DNA from: Cellvibrionales bacterium
GTDB lineage: Bacteria > Pseudomonadota > Gammaproteobacteria > Pseudomonadales > UBA7434
Assembly (NCBI GenBank): GCA_018668095.1
Contig: JABIQF010000096.1
Coordinates: 1-33,965 of the forward strand
Direction: 5' to 3'
Length of the DNA: 33,965 nt
The notes beneath the pieces were generated by a model. The model did no database searches and was not told the origin of the DNA. It saw nothing but the letters and a program-made list of their open reading frames with translations. Of this stretch, positions 8,166 through 17,514 are shown piece by piece (positions within the stretch are counted from its first letter, which is position 1; each line of letters opens with the position of its first letter). The translations under genes and the position numbers were made by a program.

Positions 8166-8954
8166 CTAATGCGTTAGTAATAACTGTAAGCCAATCAAAA
8201 ACAGTAACAACGCAAAGCTACGCTTTAAAATTTTATCGGCTACTCGCTCAGCCAGCATGGCACCCATACGCGTAAAAGGTATGCTCGCTATGGCAACACC
8301 CACAAACGCCGGCCAATAAATATACCCGGTTGCTAACGACGGCAAGCCGCTAACACTTAAACCTTTAACGCCGTATGCCAAAGCACCAAACACCGCGATA
8401 GGAAAACCACAAGCCGACGACGTCGCCACGGCTCGTTTCATGACTTGATTGCAAGCCGCCAAAAAAGGCACTGTTAACGAGCCACCACCAATACCAAAAA
8501 AAGCACTCGCGCCGCCAATCACTACGCCACTACTCACCAGTACTGAACGACGCGGCAAGCCAAACAAAGCCCGAGGCTGTAGCGCAAAAAACATTTGGAC
8601 GGCAACCAACATTAAAAATACAGCAATGGCTAATTGTAAATGACGGCCTGCCAGCTCAGTAGCGATTACAGCACCGAGTACAACGCCAACAATTAAACCC
8701 GGCGCCATAGACTTAACCACCAACCAATTAACATTACCTAAACGATGATGTGCAGAGACTGAACCAAAAGAAGTCACGACAATAATTGCGAAGGATGTTC
8801 CGATCGCTAAATGAGTCAGCAACCCTGCCTCAAATCCTTGTTGAGAAAAAATTAAAATTAAAATAGGCACAATAATAGCGCCGCCGCCAACACCAAATAA
8901 ACCAGCTAACAATCCTGCAAAGGCGCCAACGATTAAAAATAATAACCAATCCAT
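8166..8954 (-). CDS. TauE/SafE family (DUF81) membrane transporter
   Basis: The 262-residue protein has about eight membrane segments in two related halves. Glycine-rich repeats are typical of the sulfite-exporter TauE/SafE family: GLFGVGGGAIIVP near residue 18 and FFGIGGGSLTVPF near residue 152. Family members export sulfoacetate, sulfite or related organic anions, but the substrate cannot be read from sequence. It starts 8 bases after ptsP and is probably co-transcribed with it. Insertion of such a gene between ptsP and lgt is common in marine gammaproteobacteria. Confidence 0.92.
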   Translation of the reverse strand: MDWLLFLIVGAFAGLLAGLFGVGGGAIIVPILILIFSQQGFEAGLLTHLAIGTSFAIIVVTSFGSVSAHHRLGNVNWLVVKSMAPGLIVGVVLGAVIATELAGRHLQLAIAVFLMLVAVQMFFALQPRALFGLPRRSVLVSSGVVIGGASAFFGIGGGSLTVPFLAACNQVMKRAVATSSACGFPIAVFGALAYGVKGLSVSGLPSLATGYIYWPAFVGVAIASIPFTRMGAMLAERVADKILKRSFALLLFLIGLQLLLTH

Positions 8955-8962
8955 TAAGCCAT

Positions 8963-11239
8963 TTACTTCTGCGTAATGCGGTTGCGAAACAATCGAGTAA
9001 TACCTTTTTCTTCAAACAAAGCTTCTACCGCTCCGCGAATATCTTCAATTTCATGCATATCCATCACTGCCGCGAGTAATGCATCAGCCTCGACTTTACT
9101 GACACTTCGCAGCACGGATTTTACTTTGGGTAAATTCGTTGCATTCATCGACAGTGAGTCATAACCCATTGCCATCAATAATACTGCCGCACCAGGATCA
9201 CCCGCCAACTCACCACAAATACTGACCGGCTTATCCGCTGCATGACCCGCACTAGCGACATTGGCTAACGCTTGCAAAACCGCTGGATGATACGAGTTGT
9301 AAAGCTCGGCAACGCTGGAGTTATTACGATCAACCGCTAATAAATATTGGGTTAAATCATTACTGCCCACCGATAAAAAATCGACTCGCTTAGCGAGCTC
9401 CGCCGAAAGATAAACCGCCGCCGGCACTTCAACCATAACACCAATCGATGGTAATAAAGCTTCAACGCCTTCTTCAACTAATTCTGCATGTGCACGATGA
9501 ATTAATACCAGCGCTTCATCAACTTCTTTTACATAACTGATCATCGGTAACATGATGCGCAAATTATTTAAGCCAACACTGGCCTTCATCATGGCGCGCA
9601 CTTGCGAAAGAAAAATTTCTGGATGATCCAATGTCACGCGAATACCGCGCCAACCTAAAAAGGGGTTATCTTCTTCTATTGGAAAATAAGGTAATGATTT
9701 ATCGCCACCTACATCTAAGGTGCGCATCGTAACGGGACTCGGTGCAAACGCTTCAAGCTGCATGCGATAAATCGTTCGCTGCTCTTCTTCACTCGGAAAA
9801 CGATCTTGCATAATAAAAGGAATTTCTGTGCGGTATAAGCCAACGCCTTCAGCACCTCGATCAAGAGACCGTACAATATCTGAAGCTAAACCCGTATTCA
9901 CCCAAAGAGAAACCCGATGCTTATCGGTTGTTTCACAATTTAAATCTTTAAGCGCTTCAAGACCTCGCGATACGAGTCGCTCTTCTTCAACAATTTCTTC
10001 ATAGCTCGCGAGCAACTCTATGGTTGGATTAAAGTAAACCAAGCCGGCATAGCCATCAACAATGAGCTCTGTGCCTTCAACCTGCATAAAGGGAATATCT
10101 ACCGCCCCCATGACTGTTGGTATACCCATGCTGCGCGCTAAAATAGCAACGTGAGAATTTCGTGAGCCGCGCAGCGATACCAAACCCGCTAATTTTTTAC
10201 GCGGTAACTCTGCCAACATCGATGCCGTTAATTCGTCACCAATTAATATCACGTTATCCGGATAAATAATGGGCTCTTGATTCGCTTGCTGCAAATATTC
10301 TAATAAGCGAGAACCCAAATCTTTAACATCAACCGCACGCTCTTTTAAATACGGATTATCCATTTGCTCAAAGGCTTTTAAATGCATGCGTATGACATGC
10401 GCCACTGCGCCCTGCGCCCACTCGCCCTGCTCAATCAACTCTTCAATTTCAGCAGGCAATGCTGGCGAATCAAGCATCTTAGAATATACTTCAAACAGTG
10501 CTAACTCTTGCGGCGGTAAGCGATCGGCCAATTGCAAACTTAACTGATCAATATCATTGCGAACGCGAGCAACACAAGCACGGAAAAAAGTCAGCTCTTC
10601 ATAGGGATCACGACTTTTACGTTTTGGCACTGCGTATAAGTCGGCAGGCGGCGCTACAACTACGGCGCGACCAATCGCTACACCCGACGCTCCCGCCACA
10701 CCACGAAACTCAGCATTCACTGCGCCTGCATCAGCGCGTAAATCTACTAAGCCCGCAACCTGCGCATGCGCAATCAGTCCAGCCAACTGTGCCGATACGG
10801 TGACTAGAAAAGCTTCTTCACTTTCATCAAAGCGACGCTTAACTGTTTGCTGAACAATCAACACACCTAAAACAATACGGTGGTGAATAATAGGCACGCC
10901 GAGAAAAGAGCTGAAGCTCTCTTCACCAATATCTTCGAGGTATTGAAAGTGCGGATGAGACTCTGCACTGTTGGTATTAATCGGCTCTTCGCGCAAAGCA
11001 ACCTGCCCTACCAAGCCCTCACCAAAACCCAAGCTGAGATTACCCAGCATACTTTTGTTGAGCCCTTCGGTAGCACGAAAAATTAATCGCTGCTCTTGAT
11101 GATCGGTTAAATAAACCGTGCACACTTCGGTACCCATAACAGCGCGCACTTGGCTCACGATAATATCTAACGCCGATTGTAAGTCTGGCGCCGAGTTTAC
11201 TTTTTGAACAATACTGCTGAGGGATTGAAGAATATTCAT
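8963..11239 (-). CDS. ptsP: Phosphoenolpyruvate-protein phosphotransferase PtsP (EI-Ntr)
   Basis: PtsP takes phosphate from PEP and starts the nitrogen-related PTS relay to NPr and EIIA-Ntr, a regulatory chain. The 758-residue protein has an N-terminal GAF domain (about 17-155), the swivelling domain with phospho-accepting His363 (RGSRNSHVAILAR) and the PEP-binding TIM barrel. The barrel includes EGVGLYRTEIPF, the RTLDVGGDK segment and the C-terminal SICGELAGDPGA with the catalytic Cys. The length matches E. coli PtsP (748). It starts 11 bases after rppH, a conserved coupling. Confidence 0.97.
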   Translation of the reverse strand: MNILQSLSSIVQKVNSAPDLQSALDIIVSQVRAVMGTEVCTVYLTDHQEQRLIFRATEGLNKSMLGNLSLGFGEGLVGQVALREEPINTNSAESHPHFQYLEDIGEESFSSFLGVPIIHHRIVLGVLIVQQTVKRRFDESEEAFLVTVSAQLAGLIAHAQVAGLVDLRADAGAVNAEFRGVAGASGVAIGRAVVVAPPADLYAVPKRKSRDPYEELTFFRACVARVRNDIDQLSLQLADRLPPQELALFEVYSKMLDSPALPAEIEELIEQGEWAQGAVAHVIRMHLKAFEQMDNPYLKERAVDVKDLGSRLLEYLQQANQEPIIYPDNVILIGDELTASMLAELPRKKLAGLVSLRGSRNSHVAILARSMGIPTVMGAVDIPFMQVEGTELIVDGYAGLVYFNPTIELLASYEEIVEEERLVSRGLEALKDLNCETTDKHRVSLWVNTGLASDIVRSLDRGAEGVGLYRTEIPFIMQDRFPSEEEQRTIYRMQLEAFAPSPVTMRTLDVGGDKSLPYFPIEEDNPFLGWRGIRVTLDHPEIFLSQVRAMMKASVGLNNLRIMLPMISYVKEVDEALVLIHRAHAELVEEGVEALLPSIGVMVEVPAAVYLSAELAKRVDFLSVGSNDLTQYLLAVDRNNSSVAELYNSYHPAVLQALANVASAGHAADKPVSICGELAGDPGAAVLLMAMGYDSLSMNATNLPKVKSVLRSVSKVEADALLAAVMDMHEIEDIRGAVEALFEEKGITRLFRNRITQK

Positions 11240-11250
11240 TATCTTAGTCG

Positions 11251-11754
11251 TTACCGATCATCATTAAGAAAATGCGCAACCTTTTGGGAATGTAAGCTAG
11301 AGAGCTCTTTCAGCATACGCTGGTATACCTGTCGTTTAAAATCGATAATCTGATTAAGCGGATACCAGTAACTCACCCACTCCCAGTGATCAAACTCAGG
11401 CTTATCGCAGCCATTAAAGTGAATGGCCGAGTCTTCGGCAGTAAGGCGCAGTAGATACCATTTTTGTTTTTGACCAATACAGACTTGACCTTGAGTGGGT
11501 CTAATCATTTTTTTAGGGAGACGATAACGAAGCCAATCACGGGTCACACCCCAAACTTCAACCTGTTCTTTTGTAAGGCCGGTTTCTTCTTCAAGCTCAC
11601 GGTACATAGCCTGCTCGTGAGATTCACCTTCGTGAATGCCACCCTGTGGAAACTGCCAACCGCCTTGTCGAACGCGCCGCGCCCACAATACATCACCACG
11701 GCCATTGGCGATTACGATGCCTATATTCAATCGATATCCGTCAGCATCCAACAA
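11251..11754 (-). CDS. rppH: RNA pyrophosphohydrolase (Nudix)
   Basis: RppH removes pyrophosphate from the 5' end of primary transcripts, starting RNase E-dependent decay. The Nudix box is complete (GGIHEGESHEQAMYRELEEE then TGL). The product is 167 residues from the TTG at 11754. I prefer that start because it gives MLDADGYRLNIGIVI, matching the usual RppH N-terminus, and AGGGTGGA lies just upstream. GTG at 11790 or ATG at 11772 would add 12 or 6 untypical residues. ptsP follows after 11 bases. Confidence 0.95.
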   Translation of the reverse strand: MLDADGYRLNIGIVIANGRGDVLWARRVRQGGWQFPQGGIHEGESHEQAMYRELEEETGLTKEQVEVWGVTRDWLRYRLPKKMIRPTQGQVCIGQKQKWYLLRLTAEDSAIHFNGCDKPEFDHWEWVSYWYPLNQIIDFKRQVYQRMLKELSSLHSQKVAHFLNDDR

Positions 11755-12027
11755 GTTTCGTTCCACCCTCATAATAATTAAGGCAGCCACTATAACACAG
11801 CAGCTCTTAGTGGCCGTTAAAAATACCTATAGAATACGCTTTCTCCCATGCAAAAACGCCTTTATTGAATCAGGACTATTAAGATCGGTATTTATGGTCT
11901 TTGTATCTTTTTTTAGACAGCATAGAATCATCCTATTGATAATCGTATTTGCACCTAAAGCAACACTAAGCACCATCAATACAAATACAGCTATAAACAC
12001 CCTTTTTCAGCTAAACAGGAGCCCGGC

Positions 12028-12702
12028 ATGCCGCACGGCCAACAAAAACTCGCCATCTTTGACCTCGATAACACCTTACTTCGCGGTGATAGCGACCATG
12101 CATGGGGCGAATTTCTTATTCAAAAAGGCTTAGTCGATGCCCTAGAATATAAAAAGAGCAATGATGGTTTTTTTCAAGATTACAATAACGGTACGCTCGA
12201 TATTAATGCCTACCTAAGCTTTGCCTTAAAACCGATTGCTGGACAGCCCGCCGATGTACTCGCGGCACTGCATGCTGACTTTATGGCGACCTGTGTTGCT
12301 CCTATGCGCTTAGCCCAAGCCGATGCGCTACTCGCAAAACATCGCGAGGCCGGTGATTACCTGTTAATCATTACCGCCACGAATGATTTTGTCACACGAC
12401 CTATCGCGCAACTGTTAGGTGTCGATGATATTTTGGCCAGTAATGCCGAGCAAATAGACGGCGTTTACACCGGCAAGCCCACCGGCATACCGTGCTTTAA
12501 AGAAGGCAAAGTCACAAGACTCAATGAATGGCTTACTGAAAACCCCTTCGATCTTTCAGAGGCCTGTTTTTATAGTGACTCACGCAATGATATCCCACTG
12601 CTAGAAGTGGTTGGACATGCGGTTGCTGTCGATGCCGATAGCACCCTGCTTGCCCATGCCGAAAAAGCCGGTTGGCCGGCCATTAGTTTACGCGAAGAAT
12701 AA
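12028..12702 (+). CDS. HAD-superfamily (subfamily IB) hydrolase, SerB-like
   Basis: The 224-residue cytosolic phosphatase has HAD motif I FDLDNTLLRGDSDHAW (Asp12 and Asp14), motif II ITATNDFVTRP and motif III/IV with a Lys and SDSRNDIPLLEVVGHAVAV. The HAD-IB family contains phosphoserine phosphatase-like enzymes; the substrate is not evident. AGGAG at 12017-12021 sets the ATG at 12028. It is divergent from rppH, with 273 bases between the two starts, and 89 bases ahead of coq7 in the same direction. Such a HAD-IB gene next to rppH is a recurrent arrangement in Pseudomonas relatives. Confidence 0.9.
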   Translation: MPHGQQKLAIFDLDNTLLRGDSDHAWGEFLIQKGLVDALEYKKSNDGFFQDYNNGTLDINAYLSFALKPIAGQPADVLAALHADFMATCVAPMRLAQADALLAKHREAGDYLLIITATNDFVTRPIAQLLGVDDILASNAEQIDGVYTGKPTGIPCFKEGKVTRLNEWLTENPFDLSEACFYSDSRNDIPLLEVVGHAVAVDADSTLLAHAEKAGWPAISLREE

Positions 12703-12791
12703 AAACCGCATTTAAACTTGATCACAAGCTGTACTAAACGCGTATGATAGATAGCTAACACAATTAATATAGCCACTGCGGACCGCCTTTT

Positions 12792-13460
12792 ATGTCAGAT
12801 AAACCGCCAAGAAAGCTCACTCCCGTCGATCAATTGATTATGGGTGTTGACCATATCGTTCGTACCGTGAGTCCGGGCAGCACGCGCGCGCACAGAGAAT
12901 CACCGGCGGCGAAACTTGATACTATTCAAAATGATATAGAAACGCTTAGCGCACAAGAGAAAAAGCATATCGGCGGCTTAATGCGCATCAATCATACGGG
13001 TGAAGTCTGCGCCCAAGCGCTTTACCAAGGGCAGGCACTTACCGCAAAAACCGAAACTATCCGAGAGGCCATGCATGAATCGGCCAAAGAAGAAGAAGAC
13101 CATTTAGCCTGGTGTGAAGAACGATTAGATCAATTACAAAGCAAGCCCAGCTATCTGAATCCGCTATTTTACGGACTATCATTTGGCATTGGCGCCTTAG
13201 CCGGTGTTGCCGGTGATAAATGGAGTTTGGGCTTTGTGGCAGCCACCGAAGATCAAGTCTGTCAGCATTTACGCTCACACTTGGAACAACTGCCTGAACA
13301 TGATGAAAAAACGCGGGCAATCTTAACGCAGATGTTGAGTGATGAAGAGCATCACGGTGAAAAGGCCATGGAACACGGAGGTGTTGCTTTTAATCCACCG
13401 GCCAAAAAACTCATGACCGTCATCTCAAAATTGATGACGGCCACCAGCTATCGGTTTTAG
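12792..13460 (+). CDS. coq7: Demethoxyubiquinone hydroxylase Coq7
   Basis: Coq7 is a di-iron monooxygenase that performs the last ring hydroxylation in ubiquinone synthesis at the inner membrane. The 222-residue protein shows the carboxylate-bridged iron motifs: the Glu in MRINHTGEVCAQALY, the EEEDH in KEEEDHLAWCEERL, and DEEHHGEKAME near the C-terminus. A hydrophobic helix PLFYGLSFGIGALAGVAGD lies in between. It is the Coq7-type alternative to UbiF used by Pseudomonas and marine gammaproteobacteria. A hairpin is embedded in its 3' end. Confidence 0.96.
   Translation: MSDKPPRKLTPVDQLIMGVDHIVRTVSPGSTRAHRESPAAKLDTIQNDIETLSAQEKKHIGGLMRINHTGEVCAQALYQGQALTAKTETIREAMHESAKEEEDHLAWCEERLDQLQSKPSYLNPLFYGLSFGIGALAGVAGDKWSLGFVAATEDQVCQHLRSHLEQLPEHDEKTRAILTQMLSDEEHHGEKAMEHGGVAFNPPAKKLMTVISKLMTATSYRF
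13417..13440 (-). terminator. Hairpin inside coq7 3' end, possible terminator for osmC-VOC
   Basis: CCGTCATC (13417-13424) and GATGACGG (13433-13440) form a perfect 8-bp stem with an 8-base loop. Read on the minus strand it lies downstream of the VOC gene and is followed, 7 bases later, by six T. It lies in coq7 codons, so it could be coincidental. Confidence 0.35.
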
Positions 13461-13481
13461 CGAGCTACTTAAGCCTTAAGC

Positions 13482-13925
13482 TTATTCGCTGGCAGACGGA
13501 TTACCCGAAGACAATGGCGGATGATACATCAGCTGTACCAGCGTCCCCGCAGGATCTAAACAATAAAAGCTTCTTGCCCCATCGCGATGAGTGCGTGGCT
13601 CATTTTGTATTTTGACCTTATTGGCTTTTAAGAATTCATACCAGCTATCAACATCATCCATCTCATCAATAATAAAACCAATATGATCTAAACGCTGATG
13701 CGCAGGATCCAAATTCACGTTATCCGGCTTATTATGCAGCGCCACATTATCGCTGCCCGAGCACAAATAAATATTGTCAGGATCGGGCTGCCACTCGACA
13801 GCCATACCCATTAGCTCTATATAAAAATGGCAGGCTGCATCGAAGTCTGGAACAAATAAAGCTACATGTCGCATGCCCGATGTTGAATGTGGGCGCTTAC
13901 CTACAACCGCTATTTTCTCGCTCAT
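13482..13925 (-). CDS. VOC (glyoxalase/dioxygenase) superfamily protein
   Basis: The 147-residue protein is one pair of VOC repeats. It begins MRHVALFVPDFDAACHFYIE around residue 18, contains LDHIGFIIDEMDDVDSWYEF in the middle, and ends with FYCLDPAGTLVQLMYHPP. His and Glu positions fit a metal-binding VOC fold, related to glyoxalase I or extradiol dioxygenases. The substrate is unknown. Its ATG shares one base with the osmC stop (TAATG), so both are made from one message. Confidence 0.88.
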   Translation of the reverse strand: MSEKIAVVGKRPHSTSGMRHVALFVPDFDAACHFYIELMGMAVEWQPDPDNIYLCSGSDNVALHNKPDNVNLDPAHQRLDHIGFIIDEMDDVDSWYEFLKANKVKIQNEPRTHRDGARSFYCLDPAGTLVQLMYHPPLSSGNPSASE

Positions 13926-14344
13926 TATGCTTCCTCAACCACATAGCTGTGAGTCACTTCGACGCCAGCTTTTTCCATCATAATAGAGACTGAGCAGTAT
14001 TTTTCTGCCGAGAGGCTCACCGCACGATTCACCTGCGCATCCTTCAATTGATTACCCGTTACAATGAATTTTAGGTGAATATGCGTGAACACCGCAGGCA
14101 CAGCATCAGCTCGTTGAGCATCGACCTCAACCACACAGCTCACCACATCTTGACGGCCCTTGCTTAACATCGACATCACATCAAAAGACGCGCAGCCACC
14201 CATGCCCATAAGCAGCATTTCCATTGGCCTAGGCCCAAGATTCTCGCCACCTTTATCGGCAGGCCCATCCATCTGTACCGTATGGCCGGTTTCAGATTCC
14301 GCTTTAAAACTGACATTGCCAGTCCACTGGACAGTTGCCTTCAT
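13925..14344 (-). CDS. OsmC family protein (YhfA-like)
   Basis: The 139-residue protein has the two reactive Cys of the OsmC/Ohr fold, in MGMGGCASFDVMSML and SAEKYCSVSIMMEKA. OsmC proteins reduce peroxides, but the YhfA subgroup, which sits next to crp in E. coli as here, has no firmly assigned substrate. GAGAGG precedes the ATG. The gene is divergent from crp across a 447-base intergenic region (to the GTG start) and is coupled to the downstream VOC gene by a one-base overlap. Confidence 0.92.
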   Translation of the reverse strand: MKATVQWTGNVSFKAESETGHTVQMDGPADKGGENLGPRPMEMLLMGMGGCASFDVMSMLSKGRQDVVSCVVEVDAQRADAVPAVFTHIHLKFIVTGNQLKDAQVNRAVSLSAEKYCSVSIMMEKAGVEVTHSYVVEEA

Positions 14345-14791
14345 GTGTTACCTCTCTGGTTCTTATCTAAAATAAACACCACGGCAAATGCATCAGCAAA
14401 CGCCATAGAAAATCGAATTAGGTGTCAAAGATGCGAATGATACCCGCTTCTTTTTATTCAGTATGCTTTTTTAGCCCTGCCAAATGACATAAATAGTGGC
14501 TTACCACCCTCTTAGCCCTATTTACGTACTATTACTGAGAATTCAATCACTTAAACAATATCCGCCAAAACCGCATTGATTAAAATATCGACACAACGAG
14601 CACCAGTTCACATTTTGCACAGCTGTGACTGGCATCACACTCAATATAAACAATACTGAAATGAAGAAAGTCATTAAATTTGTTGTCTCACGCACATAGG
14701 TTGTTGATATATTATGCTAGCTCCTAAACTAAATTCGAATATGCACCGCGACGTCCCAACTGCTACTAATTCTATAAAAGGAAGATCATTT
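14345..14791. other. osmC-crp divergent intergenic region
   Basis: No gene is visible. It holds the CRP site at 14624-14639. A possible crp promoter consists of TTGTCT at 14683 and TATATT at 14708, spacing 19. The Shine-Dalgarno AAAGGAAG lies at 14777-14784. The osmC promoter should lie near the left edge but I cannot place it. Confidence 0.6.
14624..14639 (+). promoter_or_regulatory. CRP-binding site upstream of crp
   Basis: TGTGACTGGCATCACA matches the CRP consensus TGTGA-N6-TCACA at all ten half-site positions. It lies about 150 bases ahead of the crp GTG and about 280 bases from osmC. It suggests autoregulation of crp, as in E. coli, and possibly control of osmC. Confidence 0.85.
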
Positions 14792-15427
14792 GTGACTCCC
14801 GTACCGCTTACACCTCATATTAAAAATGCAGAGACACTGATTGCGAACAGCCATCGCCGTCGATATCCGGTTAAAAGCACCATTATCTATGCTGGCGACA
14901 CATCTGAAACCCTGTATTACATCATTAAGGGCTCGGTCACCGTTGCAATTGAAGATGATGAAGGCAAAGAAATGATTGTCGCCTATTTGAATGACGGCGA
15001 CTTTTTCGGCGAAATGGGCTTATTCGATAACGAAGATGCTCGAAGCGCTTGGATACGCGCCAAAACAGAATGCGAAGTAGCAGAAATTAGCTTCTCTAAA
15101 TTTCATGAACTGTCCCAACAGCATCCAGACCTAATGCTTTCCGTTAGCCAGCAAATGGCCAGCCGCTTACGTAAAACCACTCGTAAAGTGGGTGACTTAG
15201 CGTTTCTTGATGTTACCGGTCGCGTTGCTCGCACCCTTCTGGAATTATGCAAAGAACCCGATGCCATGACTCACCCCGACGGCATGCAAATCAAAATTAC
15301 TCGTCAGGAAATTGGCCGTATCGTTGGCTGCTCTCGCGAAATGGTTGGACGTGTTCTGAAAGATCTTGAAGCGCAAGGCTTAGTTGGCGTTAAAGGTAAG
15401 ACCATGGTTGTTTTCGGCACGCGATAA
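14792..15427 (+). CDS. crp: cAMP receptor protein (CRP/Vfr)
   Basis: This global cAMP-responsive regulator has an N-terminal cyclic-nucleotide domain (LYYIIKGSVTVAIEDDEGKE, then GDFFGEMGLFDN and RSAWIRAKTECEVAEIS) and a C-terminal winged helix (ITRQEIGRIVGCSREMVGRV). It ends VFGTR, closely matching E. coli CRP and Pseudomonas Vfr. I choose GTG at 14792: AAAGGAAG lies 7 bases upstream and the product is 211 residues against 210 in E. coli. An in-frame ATG at 14714 would add 26 residues without a good ribosome site and overlaps the likely -10 region. A CRP site lies upstream and a strong terminator follows. Confidence 0.97.
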   Translation: MTPVPLTPHIKNAETLIANSHRRRYPVKSTIIYAGDTSETLYYIIKGSVTVAIEDDEGKEMIVAYLNDGDFFGEMGLFDNEDARSAWIRAKTECEVAEISFSKFHELSQQHPDLMLSVSQQMASRLRKTTRKVGDLAFLDVTGRVARTLLELCKEPDAMTHPDGMQIKITRQEIGRIVGCSREMVGRVLKDLEAQGLVGVKGKTMVVFGTR

Positions 15428-15492
15428 ACTAACAACGCTACAATGAATATCAGCAACAACAACTGCACCAGAAAAACATCAGCAACAACAAC

Positions 15493-15523
15493 AAAAAGGC
15501 CGCTTATTTTAAGCGGCCTTTTT
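15493..15523. terminator. Bidirectional rho-independent terminator between crp and trpC
   Basis: AAAAAGGCCGCTT pairs perfectly with AAGCGGCCTTTTT (13 bp) around a 5-base loop. T-runs arise in both directions, so it can end both crp and the converging trp operon. Confidence 0.92.
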
Positions 15524-15551
15524 TGTTTAACGATTAAAATCTATTTAACAA

Positions 15552-16364
15552 TTAAAAAAATAAATCATGTAATCGCTCGCCAGGCTCATCGGCTCGCATA
15601 AAGGCCTCACCCACTAAAAAAGCATTCACATCATGCGCTCGCATGGCAGCAACATCTTCTGCCGTGTGAATACCACTCTCTGTAACGACAATACGATCGG
15701 CGGGTATTTCACCTAACAACTGATAAGTATTTTCATGACTGGTTTCAAATAAATGTAAATCACGATTATTAATGCCAACCAAAGTATTCCCTAATGGCAG
15801 TGAGCGAATTAACTCATCATGATTATGCACTTCAACCAACACATCCATCCCTAAAGACAGCGCGCATTCATTTAACAACTGCAATTGATTATCGGTAAGC
15901 GCAGCAACAATTAATAAAATACAATCGGCATTCATCGCGCGCGCTTCATAAATCTGATAAGGATCAATAATAAAATCTTTACGAATAACCGGCAACTGGC
16001 AAGCGGCTCGCGCTTGAATCAAATACTCATCTGCACCCTGAAAAAAATCAACGTCCGTTAAAACAGATAAACATGCGGCGCCCCCTTTTTCATAACTCTG
16101 GGCAATGCTGACGGGATCAAAATCTTCTCGTATCACACCTTTACTTGGCGACGCTTTTTTCACTTCAGCAATAACGGCTGAATTACCGACATCTAACGCA
16201 TCTTGCATAGCGCGAACAAAACCACGACAAGGATCGGCATTCGCAATCACTGCCATTAAATCAGCTTGTGAACGAATAGCACTGCGCTCGGCAATCTCCT
16301 CAACCTTTCGATCAAGAATCTTTTTTAAGATAGTTGGCGTATCTGAATTAAATTGTGTGCTCAT
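15552..16364 (-). CDS. trpC: Indole-3-glycerol phosphate synthase
   Basis: TrpC closes the indole ring from CdRP, step four of tryptophan synthesis. The 270-residue single-domain protein starts with the ILKKILDRKVEEI helix and carries VIAEVKKASPSKGVIREDFDP with the catalytic Lys. VLVEVHNHDEL, VGINNRDLHLFE, VVTESGIH and FLVGEAFMRADEPG follow. There is no fused TrpF domain, as in Pseudomonas and unlike E. coli. It is the last gene of the trpEGDC set, 93 bases after trpD. Confidence 0.98.
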   Translation of the reverse strand: MSTQFNSDTPTILKKILDRKVEEIAERSAIRSQADLMAVIANADPCRGFVRAMQDALDVGNSAVIAEVKKASPSKGVIREDFDPVSIAQSYEKGGAACLSVLTDVDFFQGADEYLIQARAACQLPVIRKDFIIDPYQIYEARAMNADCILLIVAALTDNQLQLLNECALSLGMDVLVEVHNHDELIRSLPLGNTLVGINNRDLHLFETSHENTYQLLGEIPADRIVVTESGIHTAEDVAAMRAHDVNAFLVGEAFMRADEPGERLHDLFF

Positions 16365-16457
16365 ACAATGTTTTTCTATGTGATTCTATTTTTTAGTGAC
16401 ACTCAAATTTATAAGCATCTATTGAATTATTTTGCCGCTTTTACTATTTAGCTGCTT

Positions 16458-17510
16458 TTAGGATTCAGCCACCTTTAAAAGCGCAGTAAAGTCAGCTAAC
16501 TCTTTCATTTTTTCTAAGGCCGTGCCTGATGCAATAATATCTTGCGCCATTACAACACCTTGCTGCCAATCAGTTGCACAACCCGCAACATAAATAGCAG
16601 CGCCCGCATTAATCGCAATGATATCGGCGGCAGCTTGTTCGCGCGCAGAAAACTGACCGTTAGTTTTACCTAATACATTTTTTATTAACTGCAAGCTTTC
16701 AGCTGCATCGGCTACCGACAAATCATCAATCGATGCAATCTCAATACCGACTTGCGTGGGAGAAACTGTGTACTCAGTTACTACGCCATTTTTTAATTCG
16801 GCAACATAAGTCTCACCGGCAATACTAATTTCATCTAAGCCATCGGCCGAGTGAACCACCATCACATGATCACTGCCTAATGCATTTAACACATCAGCAA
16901 TCGGTCGAACCAAATCACGCGAGTAAACACCGAGCAATTGGTTTTTAACGCCAGCAGGATTAGTAATAGGCCCTAACACATTAAATAATGTTCTTGTGCC
17001 TAACTCTTTGCGTGGACCAATAGCATACTTCATTGCGCCATGGTGATTTTGCGCAAACATAAAACCGACACCCACTTGCTCAACGCATCGGGCAACTTGT
17101 TCAGCATTAATATCCAAACGGACATCGGCCGCTTCTAAAACATCGGCCGCGCCACTCGAGCTGCTCACAGAACGATTGCCATGCTTAGCCACCTGACAAC
17201 CCGCCGCCGCCGCAACAAAAGTACTGGCGGTTGAAACATTAAATAATCGCGCGCCGTCACCGCCGGTGCCAACAATATCGACAAGATGATCACCAGACAC
17301 TTCAACCTTTGTAGCAAGCTCACGCATAACGCTGGCCGCCGCTGCAATTTCAGTAACCGTTTCACCCTTTATACGCAGCGCTACTAGAAAACCGGCAATT
17401 TGTGCAGACGTTGCTTCGCCGGTCATTATCGTACGCATCACAGCAATCATATCCGACTCGGATAAATCCTGTTGCTCAATAGCAGCGTTAATGGCTGATT
17501 GAATATTCAT
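16458..17510 (-). CDS. trpD: Anthranilate phosphoribosyltransferase
   Basis: TrpD joins anthranilate to PRPP. The 350-residue protein has the signature VDIVGTGGDGARLFNVST (PRPP binding), KHGNRSVSSSSGAADVLEA and LGPITNPAGVKNQLLGVYS, and ends with the helical subdomain. It is not fused to TrpG. The start lies 4 bases after the trpG stop, so the two are co-translated. Confidence 0.98.
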   Translation of the reverse strand: MNIQSAINAAIEQQDLSESDMIAVMRTIMTGEATSAQIAGFLVALRIKGETVTEIAAAASVMRELATKVEVSGDHLVDIVGTGGDGARLFNVSTASTFVAAAAGCQVAKHGNRSVSSSSGAADVLEAADVRLDINAEQVARCVEQVGVGFMFAQNHHGAMKYAIGPRKELGTRTLFNVLGPITNPAGVKNQLLGVYSRDLVRPIADVLNALGSDHVMVVHSADGLDEISIAGETYVAELKNGVVTEYTVSPTQVGIEIASIDDLSVADAAESLQLIKNVLGKTNGQFSAREQAAADIIAINAGAAIYVAGCATDWQQGVVMAQDIIASGTALEKMKELADFTALLKVAES

Positions 17511-17514
17511 AAAC

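Noticed and set aside
10498..10803. 101-codon plus-strand frame inside ptsP
   Set aside because: It is antisense to a conserved enzyme; His/Gln/Arg-rich composition is typical of shadow frames.
11636..12133. 165-codon plus-strand frame across the rppH-HAD gap
   Set aside because: It overlaps rppH antisense and the well-supported HAD gene, has no ribosome site and reads like translated non-coding DNA.
14714..14791. N-terminal extension of CRP from the ATG at 14714
   Set aside because: It has no ribosome site, lies on the likely -10 region, and would add 26 residues absent from CRP. The GTG at 14792 has a strong site.
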